NCBI GenBank assembly: GCA_023403475.1
Contig: JAEYEL010000149.1
Coordinates: 1-15,156, forward strand
Direction: 5' to 3'
Origin: Actinomycetes bacterium
Lineage (GTDB): Bacteria > Actinomycetota > Coriobacteriia > Coriobacteriales > Eggerthellaceae
DNA length: 15,156 nt
The first letter of the stretch is position 1; each line of letters begins with the position of its first letter. Shown here in pieces: positions 6,872-12,791 of the stretch. Below the pieces are notes generated by a model. The model was not told the DNA's origin. It worked only from the letters and a program-made list of their open reading frames with translations, and did not search any database. The position numbers and the translations under genes were made by a program.

Positions 6872-7666
6872 GTGCAGCAAGCGCTCGCGTGGGCCGCGGC
6901 AGGCACCGGTTTCACGTTTCTCATGACGGCGCTCGGGTCGGCCTCGGCGTTTCTCTTCCGGAAGCGCGACAGCGCGCTGTTCCAGCGTGTCTTTTTGGGG
7001 TTCGCCGCCGGCGTCATGATTGCGGCGGCGGTGTGGTCGCTGCTCATTCCCGCCATTGAGCGCGCCGAGGAAGCCGGTCAGATAGGGTGGATGCCCGCTG
7101 CGGGCGGGTTCGCCCTCGGCGTGGCGTTTCTCATGCTGCTGCACCAGCTGCTTCCGCATCTGCATCCGGGAGAAAACGAGCCCGAAGGGCTGCCGAGCAC
7201 GTGGAATCGCTCGACGCTGCTGTTCACGGCGGTGACGCTGCACAACGTTCCCGAGGGCATGAGCGTCGGTTTGCTGTTCGCCATGGCATCGCAGAATGGG
7301 GGAGATCCGGCGTTTCTGGGCATGGCCGTTGCATTGGCGCTGGGCATTGGCATCCAGAACGTTCCGGAAGGCGCGGCGGTGGCTCTTCCTTTGCAGCAGG
7401 AGGGTATGAGGGCGTCAAAGGCGTTCGCGTTGGGTGCGCTTTCGGGGCTGGCCGAGCCGGTGTTCGGCGTGCTCGTGGTTCTTTTCGCGGCGGCGGTGGC
7501 GCCCTACATGCCCTGGATGCTGGCGTTTTCTGCTGGCGCGATGATGTACGTGGTGGTCGAAGAGCTCATCCCCGAAGCCCATCTGGGCGAGCATTCCAAT
7601 GTCGGCACGCTGGGCGTCATGGCCGGCTTCCTCGTCATGATGATGCTTGATGTGGCTTTGGGATAG
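6872..7666 (+). CDS. ZIP family divalent metal transporter
   Basis: A 264-residue membrane protein of the ZIP family (ZupT/GufA-like), which imports Zn(II), Fe(II) or related metals into the cytoplasm. The binuclear metal site signatures of helices 4 and 5 are intact: HNVPEG (residues 124-129) and QNVPEG (162-167), plus EELIPEAH in a later helix. About eight hydrophobic segments are present. The variable loop between helices 3 and 4 is short and has a few histidines (LLHQLLPHLHPGE), as expected. The start is GTG at 6872, with GGGAGG at 6860-6865; a longer open frame upstream overlaps ferritin and has no ribosome site. Its position after ferritin suggests an iron role, but substrate cannot be read from sequence. 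Confidence 0.9.
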   Translation: MQQALAWAAAGTGFTFLMTALGSASAFLFRKRDSALFQRVFLGFAAGVMIAAAVWSLLIPAIERAEEAGQIGWMPAAGGFALGVAFLMLLHQLLPHLHPGENEPEGLPSTWNRSTLLFTAVTLHNVPEGMSVGLLFAMASQNGGDPAFLGMAVALALGIGIQNVPEGAAVALPLQQEGMRASKAFALGALSGLAEPVFGVLVVLFAAAVAPYMPWMLAFSAGAMMYVVVEELIPEAHLGEHSNVGTLGVMAGFLVMMMLDVALG

Positions 7667-7691
7667 TGCGGAAGGAAGCTTCTCGCCGCAC
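7666..7691 (+). terminator. Short hairpin at the ZIP stop codon
   Basis: GTGCGG (7666-7671) pairs perfectly with CCGCAC (7686-7691) and is followed by CTTTGG. The stem is only 6 bp and the T-run is short, so it is a weak terminator candidate. Confidence 0.3.
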
Positions 7692-7800
7692 CTTTGGCTT
7701 ATGCATGGCCAAGATGCGGCGCAAGTGCGCTTTGGCACGACCTTCCTGCTTTTGCGACTTCAAAGCCTTGGGGCGCGCAGCGAAACCGTGCAGAATAATG

Positions 7801-7838
7801 AAACGGGAAGCCGTTCAAAAATGAACCGCCTCCCGTTT
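7801..7838. terminator. Bidirectional terminator between convergent genes
   Basis: Arms 7801-7817 and 7822-7838 pair at 15 of 17 positions around an AAAA loop, with A-rich and T-rich outer ends. It lies between the convergent ZIP gene and YGQ-tail gene and can serve both strands. The 247-base gap 7667-7913 holds this and the two smaller hairpins; no gene was seen in it. Confidence 0.7.
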
Positions 7839-7866
7839 CTTAGGTCGAAAACAAAGTTCGGGAAAT

Positions 7867-7895
7867 AGGGGAGAGTGGTTTATCTCGGCTCCCCT
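7867..7895 (-). terminator. Terminator of the YGQ-tail gene
   Basis: On the minus strand AGGGGAG and CTCCCCT form a 7-bp stem with a 15-base loop, followed by ATTT. It lies 18 bases after the stop codon of the minus-strand gene. Confidence 0.5.
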
Positions 7896-7913
7896 TTCGC
7901 TTTCGCGTTTCGA

Positions 7914-8657
7914 CTATGCCTGCGGGTTACTCGGGGTGTTCTGGCTGGGGTCGCATGGCTGCTGGGGCTGGAGGGAGGGCTGCTGGGGATCATGCTGCTG
8001 GGGTTGGGGCTGTGCATACGGTGCGGGCTGCTGCGGGGTTTGGCCGTAGGGTTGCGGGGGGATGGGCTGGCCGTATGCGTCGGCTTGCCCATAAGCAGCA
8101 GCCTGACCGTAGGGCAGCGGCTGGCTGTATGTCTGCGCTTGGCCGTAAGGGGAAGTTTGACCGTACATGCCTGCCTGCCCATAGGGGAATTCCGCAGCTT
8201 TCTTCAGCTTGTTCAGGTACACGGCGGCCACGATGAACAGCACGGTGGTGATGATCGAGCCGCGCAGGAACGCCATGGCGGCACCCACGATAGCCCAGAC
8301 GAACGCGCCCTTGAGCTTTTCGTTTTTGCCGCAGCTGCGCAGGTCGATGATGCCGGCAATAAGCGTCACCACGCCGCTTATGAGCAGCCATACGCCGAAG
8401 AAGCCGCCGAATATGCCGATAAGCCCCCCGGTTACCGACAACATTTCATCTTCGGACATGCCGTAAGACCGCAGCTCGTTCAGGTCGCTTGCGCTGAGGC
8501 TGCCTTCAACGGCGCCGATAACCGACGGGTCGTTGAGCACTACCACGGTGAGCACGGTGAACGCGAGCGTGATAACGGCGCCCACAATGGCAAGCGATGA
8601 CAGTATGATGTTGGCGATGCTAAGGCCGCGCACGACGCGGGCATCTGAGCTGAACAT
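7914..8657 (-). CDS. Membrane protein with YGQ-rich low-complexity tail, unknown function
   Basis: A 247-residue protein that I do not recognise by name. Residues 1-12 are polar. Hydrophobic segments lie at about 14-41, 74-106 and 115-146 (three or four membrane helices), with a polar loop at 42-72 (ASDLNELRSYGMSEDEML). The tail from about 157 to the end is low complexity: seven YGQ units plus YSQ and YAQ variants (PYGQ, MYGQ, AYGQ), then a Pro/Gln-rich end. Such tails occur on small actinobacterial and Gram-positive membrane proteins of the DUF4190/DUF4064 sort and resemble prion-like, self-associating segments. The start has AAAGGAAA 6 bases upstream. It is divergent from the alcohol dehydrogenase with 97 bases between starts. 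The real-gene call is firm; the function is unknown. Confidence 0.82.
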   Translation of the reverse strand: MFSSDARVVRGLSIANIILSSLAIVGAVITLAFTVLTVVVLNDPSVIGAVEGSLSASDLNELRSYGMSEDEMLSVTGGLIGIFGGFFGVWLLISGVVTLIAGIIDLRSCGKNEKLKGAFVWAIVGAAMAFLRGSIITTVLFIVAAVYLNKLKKAAEFPYGQAGMYGQTSPYGQAQTYSQPLPYGQAAAYGQADAYGQPIPPQPYGQTPQQPAPYAQPQPQQHDPQQPSLQPQQPCDPSQNTPSNPQA

Positions 8658-8694
8658 GACGATTTCCTTTCAGAAGCGGTTACCTGTCAAGTTT

Positions 8695-8710
8695 CAGTAT
8701 ACTGTATAAA
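8695..8710. promoter_or_regulatory. Palindromic operator/promoter candidate in the divergent region
   Basis: CAGTATACTG (8695-8704) is a perfect 10-bp palindrome, and it overlaps a second dyad, TATAC-T-GTATA (8698-8708). Both lie in the AT-rich centre of the 97-base divergent spacer. TATAAA (8705-8710) or TATACT could be a -10 box, but no good -35 was found, so promoter positions are uncertain. Confidence 0.35.
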
Positions 8711-8754
8711 CACTCAAGGAAAGATAACGGGAAGTTTACGGGAAGGCGGTTTCC

Positions 8755-9927
8755 ATGGAGGACTTCGAATACGTTTCGCCTACGCGCTTCGTGTTCGGGC
8801 GCAATGCGGAAGAGCAGGTGGGGGTGCGGCTTGCCGAGCGCGGTGCACATACGGTGCTCGTGCATTTCGGCGGGCGAAGCGCGCTTGAAAGCGGACTTAT
8901 CGACCGCGTGCGTGCTTCGCTCGATGAGGCGGGGGTGGCACACGTGGAGCTGGGCGGCGTGCGTCCGAACCCCGAGGTCACGCTTGTGCGCGAAGGCATC
9001 GCTCTTTGTCGCGAGCACGGGGTCGACTGGGTGTGTGCCGTAGGCGGGGGCTCGGTCATCGATTCGGCGAAGGCCATAGCCACAGGCGCTTGCTACGAGG
9101 GCGACGTGTGGGATTTCTTCGAAACGAAGCGCCAAACCGCAGACGTTTTGCCCCTCGCCGTGGTGCTCACTATTCCCGCAGCGGGCAGCGAGGCCTCGAA
9201 GAACACGGTCATCAGCAACGATGCGCTAGGGCGCAAGACGGGCTACGGGAACGACGCGCAGCGGCCGAAGCTCGCGTTCATGAATCCTGTGCTCACGTTT
9301 ACCTTGCCGCCCTACCAAACGGCGGCGGGCATCACCGACATGTACTGCCATCTGCTCGAACGCTTCTTCGACGACGTGGGCGCGGTGCCTGTGACCGACA
9401 ACCTGAGCCTCTCCCTCATGAAGACGGTCCGCGCCGAGGCGCCGCGCGTGCTGGCCGAACCTGAGAACTACGACGCGCGCGCGAACATCATGTGGGCGGG
9501 CACGCTATGCCATCAGGGGCTGGCGGGTCTGGGTCGCCACGAGGACTGGGCGACGCACGCGCTCGAGCACGAGCTTTCCGCGCTCGACCCGTCCATCACG
9601 CACGGCGCGGGTCTTGCGGTCATGTTCCCCGCGTGGATGGAATACGTTTTCGACGAGAACCCCGCCCGCTTCGCGTTTTACGGTCGGGAGGTGTTCGGGC
9701 TTGCGCCCACCGGTGACATGCGTGCCGACGCGCTTTCCGCTATCGATGAGACCCGGCAGTTCTTCGCCTCTTTGGGTATGCCGACGACGCTTGTCGAACT
9801 GGGCATAAGCGAATCCGATATTCCCCGCATGCTTCCCACCCTTCGTGACAACAAGGGCGAGATCTTCGGCAGCTTCAAGAAGCTTTCTGCGGAAGATGCC
9901 CGCGCAATCTACCTGCTTGCGCTTTAA
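8755..9927 (+). CDS. Iron-containing (group III) alcohol dehydrogenase
   Basis: A 390-residue enzyme of the Fe-ADH superfamily, of the butanol dehydrogenase/YqhD-like subgroup, which reduces aldehydes to alcohols with NAD(P)H in the cytoplasm. The nucleotide-binding motif GGGSVID is at residues 97-103. Predicted metal ligands are D195 and H199 (ITDMYCHLLE), H272 (LEHELSA) and H283 (ITHGAGLAVMFPAW). AGSEASKNTVISN is the expected second-domain signature. Length is normal. Start ATG 8755 has GGGAAGG at 8740-8746. The stop codon overlaps the stop of the next, convergent gene by 4 bases. Substrate is not readable; fermentative redox balance or aldehyde detoxification are the usual roles. Confidence 0.93.
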   Translation: MEDFEYVSPTRFVFGRNAEEQVGVRLAERGAHTVLVHFGGRSALESGLIDRVRASLDEAGVAHVELGGVRPNPEVTLVREGIALCREHGVDWVCAVGGGSVIDSAKAIATGACYEGDVWDFFETKRQTADVLPLAVVLTIPAAGSEASKNTVISNDALGRKTGYGNDAQRPKLAFMNPVLTFTLPPYQTAAGITDMYCHLLERFFDDVGAVPVTDNLSLSLMKTVRAEAPRVLAEPENYDARANIMWAGTLCHQGLAGLGRHEDWATHALEHELSALDPSITHGAGLAVMFPAWMEYVFDENPARFAFYGREVFGLAPTGDMRADALSAIDETRQFFASLGMPTTLVELGISESDIPRMLPTLRDNKGEIFGSFKKLSAEDARAIYLLAL

Positions 9928-10292
9928 TCGTTTCCCACGAGCGCGTTCATAAGGGCGGAAACAATGCTGATGACGACGGCGGCCACGAAGGCGCTGCCGA
10001 AGGTTGCTATGTAAAAGCCCACTTGGAAGATGCCGTTGGTGAGCCATGCAGCTATATAGAGCAAAAGCGTGTTCACCACAAGGTAGAAGATGCCGAGCGT
10101 GAGGGCGGTGATGGGAAGGCTCAGCACCTGCAAGATGGGCTTAATGCTGATGTTCACGAGCGAAAGCACCAACCCGAACAGTGCGATGCCGGCCCATGCG
10201 CTGGCATCGCCCACGATGTCGATGCCCGGCACGAGCCAGACGGCGACACCCGTTGCAACAGCGGTAACGAGCCAGCGAACAATGAATCCCAT
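9924..10292 (-). CDS. Phage holin 4 (YvlD-like) family membrane protein
   Basis: A 122-residue very hydrophobic protein with four predicted membrane helices (about residues 4-24, 33-55, 61-86 and 92-116). The order and motifs (VTAVATGVAVWLVPGI, LVNISIKPILQVLSLPIT, GIFYLVVNTLLLYIAAWL) match PF04020, a family named after phage holins but mostly chromosomal and of unknown role, linked to envelope stress in Bacillus (YvlD). There is no lysin or other phage gene nearby, so a holin function is not supported. Start ATG 10292 has AAAGGAAA 4 bases upstream, the same ribosome site as the YGQ-tail gene. Its TAA shares four bases with the alcohol dehydrogenase stop. Confidence 0.87.
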   Translation of the reverse strand: MGFIVRWLVTAVATGVAVWLVPGIDIVGDASAWAGIALFGLVLSLVNISIKPILQVLSLPITALTLGIFYLVVNTLLLYIAAWLTNGIFQVGFYIATFGSAFVAAVVISIVSALMNALVGND

Positions 10293-10404
10293 AGCGTTTC
10301 CTTTCGCGTGAGTGCATTCTGACCTGCAACTATAGCAAACCCCACGCGGCTCGATTTGGCACTGCCGCCAAAAGTCACGCAACCGTTACGTTACCGGTCG
10401 CTAC

Positions 10405-10490
10405 GTTGCCAATCGCCAGATCGCCAACTTCTGCGTCCCAGCCGCCAATCGCCAACCGTTAATCGCCAACCGCCAGCCGCCAATCGTCGG
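10405..10490. repeat. Degenerate CGCCAAY heptad repeat in the 10293-10668 non-coding stretch
   Basis: Between the holin-family gene and the RNA methyltransferase there are 376 bases without a convincing gene. The central part consists of imperfect heptads related to CGCCAAT/C. They are clearest at 10443-10484 as three 14-base units (10443-10456, 10457-10470, 10471-10484). Flanking copies such as TCGCCAGATCGCCAAC continue the pattern to about 10405. A CACAAT (10657-10662) six bases before the methyltransferase ATG might be a -10 box of a leaderless transcript; this is speculative. No RNA gene or terminator was recognised. Confidence 0.65.
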
Positions 10491-10668
10491 CTGCTGCTTT
10501 GCCAGCCGCTACGTCGCCTATCGGGCGCTTGCTTGTTGGGTGCTCGGCTCTGCAGTCTGTTCTACTCGTTTCGAGCGGCAATTCTGCTCCGCTTGCTTTT
10601 CGGCGAGCTTTTGACGGTGTTCGGGCGAATTCGTGGCGCATTTCGCTCCGTTATGCCACAATGAACGC

Positions 10669-12510
10669 ATGGAGAAGCGAAGCAAAAAGAAGCAAAGAGG
10701 CAGTAAGAATCCGTCTGCAAAGAGGCATGGGGCTTCGCCTTCGGGTACGTCCGTGCGGCGCAAGGCGGCGCGACGCGGGGGTGCGGGTTGCGCGAGCACG
10801 CGATGCGAGGATGCGGGCCGCAGAGACGAACAACGCAGGGCAGCGCGGCATGAGGGCGCGCCTCGTGTGCCCTCGCGGCATAAGGGAAACGCCCGTGTTC
10901 GAGGTTCGCATACACGCCAAGGCGGCAAAGGCGACGCTTCGGCCATCGGGTTCGCTTCTGCAGACGCGTCCGAATCGCTGTGCCCGGTGTCGGCGAAGTG
11001 CGGAGCCTGCTCGCTTATCGACGTGCCCTATGAAGAGCAACTCGCTAGAAAACAGCAGTTCGTAGCTCGGTTGTTTGAGGACGTAGCGCCAGAAGACGCA
11101 GTGGTGGAGCCAGTGCTGGGCATGGGCGATCCTTTTTACTACCGGGCGAAGGTAATCTCGCCGTTTGCTCCGGGGCGCAAGATTGCAAAGGGCGCGTCGC
11201 GCGGTGCGCGCGGCAAAGGGGCAAGCGCCGCGAAAAGACGTTACGGCAAGGACGGTCGCACTCGCAAGGGGGAAGATACGCGTCGTGGCATCCGTGCGGC
11301 CGCCCCGTGCTGCGAGATCCTCACCGGCATGTACGCCGCGCATTCGCACCGCTTGGTGCCCACTGACGAGTGCCTGCTGGAAAACCGCCAAGCGAAAGCT
11401 GTTATCTTGACAGTGCGCGACCTGATGTATCGCTTCGGCATAGAACCCTACAACGAGGACACAGGTGAGGGTTTTTTGCGCCATGCGGTGGTGCGTGTGG
11501 GGCATGAAAGCGGGGAAATGCTGGTCACGCTTGTGACGAACGCGAAGGAGTTTCCCGCTTCGCGCTCGTTTTGCCGTGAGCTGGTGAAGCGCTGCCCCTT
11601 TGTCACCACGGTGGTGCAAAACGTCAACCTGCGTCAGACGAACGTTATCTTGGGTGACGAGGAGCGCACGCTTTTCGGCCCCGGCTTCATTCTCGACAAG
11701 CTCTGCGGGCTAAGCTTCCGCATATCGTCACGCTCGTTTTACCAAGTGAACTCCGCGCAGACCGAGGTATTGTACCGTTGCGCCATCGAGCTTGCGGGTC
11801 TGACCGGCGCAGAAACCGTTATCGACGCCTACTGCGGCACGGGCACTATCGGCCTTGTGGCGGCTAAGATGGGAGCCGCCCGCGTCATCGGCGTTGACAG
11901 TGTGGCGGCTGCCATTCGCGACGCGCGCCAAAACGCCTGTCACAACGGCGTGGAGAACACGGAGTTCGTTGCGGCGGACGCCGCCGACTTCATGCGCGAC
12001 CTTGCTGCACGGCGCATCGTCACGCGCGGCTCCGTTGTGCGAAACGTCACAGAATACTTGCCGAACGATGAGAGATGGGCGCTTCCTTCTTCCGTTGCAC
12101 GCAATGTTTCACGTGAAACATTTTCGGGCGAAAGCAAGGCGGATCGCTTCGGCAAAGCGCGCAAGGAACAGGTGGTCGGAGGCGAGGCAGACCGTTCCGA
12201 CAAATGGGGGGCGGCTGTTCATGCTGATCCCATGGTCGCCGCGTTGAGGGTCGAGGCTTCCTCGAACACGGTGCTCTTTATGGATCCTCCCCGTGCGGGA
12301 GCGAGCGAAGAGTTTCTCGATGCCGTCTGCGCGCTTTCGCCTGCCCGCATCGTGTACATCTCGTGCAATCCCGAAACCCAAGCGCGTGATGCCGCCTACC
12401 TCGCCCGCGCCGGCTACCTTGTGCGCAAGCTCCAACCGGTCGATATGTTCCCCCACACCGACCACATAGAATGCATCGCCCTTATCGAACGCGAGCAGCT
12501 ATGGAAATAG
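10669..12510 (+). CDS. rlmD: 23S rRNA (uracil-C5)-methyltransferase, RumA/RlmD family, with linker insertions
   Basis: A 613-residue SAM-dependent enzyme that makes m5U in 23S rRNA (U1939 and/or U747; RlmD, RlmC and RlmCD types cannot be separated here). Four [4Fe-4S] cysteines are C105, C111, C114 (CPVSAKCGAC) and C235. The SAM motif DAYCGTGTIG begins at about 386, DPPRAG at 539, catalytic nucleophile C566 is in SCNP, and E601 is the general base (HIEC). The family is usually ~400-460 residues. The excess is a basic low-complexity N-terminus (1-100, in place of a TRAM domain), a Lys/Arg/Gly insertion (about 172-210), and a polar insertion (about 458-530). The last contains parS, read as N-V-S-R-E-T-F-S at 479-486. 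Neither ATG 10669 nor GTG 10633 has a Shine-Dalgarno; 10669 was preferred for the MEKRSKKK start. Confidence 0.88.
   Translation: MEKRSKKKQRGSKNPSAKRHGASPSGTSVRRKAARRGGAGCASTRCEDAGRRDEQRRAARHEGAPRVPSRHKGNARVRGSHTRQGGKGDASAIGFASADASESLCPVSAKCGACSLIDVPYEEQLARKQQFVARLFEDVAPEDAVVEPVLGMGDPFYYRAKVISPFAPGRKIAKGASRGARGKGASAAKRRYGKDGRTRKGEDTRRGIRAAAPCCEILTGMYAAHSHRLVPTDECLLENRQAKAVILTVRDLMYRFGIEPYNEDTGEGFLRHAVVRVGHESGEMLVTLVTNAKEFPASRSFCRELVKRCPFVTTVVQNVNLRQTNVILGDEERTLFGPGFILDKLCGLSFRISSRSFYQVNSAQTEVLYRCAIELAGLTGAETVIDAYCGTGTIGLVAAKMGAARVIGVDSVAAAIRDARQNACHNGVENTEFVAADAADFMRDLAARRIVTRGSVVRNVTEYLPNDERWALPSSVARNVSRETFSGESKADRFGKARKEQVVGGEADRSDKWGAAVHADPMVAALRVEASSNTVLFMDPPRAGASEEFLDAVCALSPARIVYISCNPETQARDAAYLARAGYLVRKLQPVDMFPHTDHIECIALIEREQLWK
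12105..12120. other. parS: parS site 1 (ParB centromere site), inside rlmD
   Basis: A perfect copy of the 16-bp parS consensus TGTTTCACGTGAAACA, extended to a 20-bp palindrome (12103-12122). ParB (Spo0J) binds parS and spreads to build the partition complex that segregates the chromosome. It lies in the non-conserved insertion of the rRNA methyltransferase. Confidence 0.95.
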
Positions 12511-12791
12511 CGTTGCGCGCTAGCCTTTACCGTGCCGTGGACGCGCCGGATGCTTCTCAATGCACGGAGCAACAGTGGGCGATTGCCGATTGTATTATGG
12601 CTAGCGGGTATGCTGCCTCTTCCGAGGTTTCGGCGCTGCTCGAAGTGGGTGAGCGGCGCACGCGGGTTATTTTGAGCGAGATGGTGGAGAAGGGTTTTAT
12701 CGTGCAAGTAGGTGCCGCGCGCAGTACGAAGTATGTAATGCGGGGTTCTGCATTGGTCGATAATGGGAAGGGGGTTGTTGGTGAGCGATGA
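12501..12791 (+). CDS. Small winged helix-turn-helix protein
   Basis: A 96-residue protein, apparently a single winged helix-turn-helix domain. Residues about 20-75 have the plan EQQWAIADCIMASGYAASS, then EVSALLEVGERRTRVILSEM and VEKGFIVQVGAARSTKYVM: a recognition helix after GERRTRV and a beta wing ending in the RSTKYVM strand. That ending is common in the C-terminal DNA-binding domains of AlbA_2/ATPase-type regulators and in MarR-like folds. The start ATG 12501 overlaps the methyltransferase stop by 10 bases; an in-frame ATG at 12471 is an alternative. Its own end overlaps the tilS start by 11 bases, so all three genes are almost certainly one transcript. DNA target is unknown; it sits between the parS-bearing genes. 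Confidence 0.75.
   Translation: MEIALRASLYRAVDAPDASQCTEQQWAIADCIMASGYAASSEVSALLEVGERRTRVILSEMVEKGFIVQVGAARSTKYVMRGSALVDNGKGVVGER

Noticed and set aside
7667..7800. Possible small RNA between the ZIP gene and the terminator
   Set aside because: Several weak hairpins are present but there is no promoter or recognised RNA family; it is more simply a convergent 3' region.
9924..10292. Prophage marker, because of the holin family name
   Set aside because: The family is mainly chromosomal, and no lysin, capsid, integrase or attachment site is nearby.
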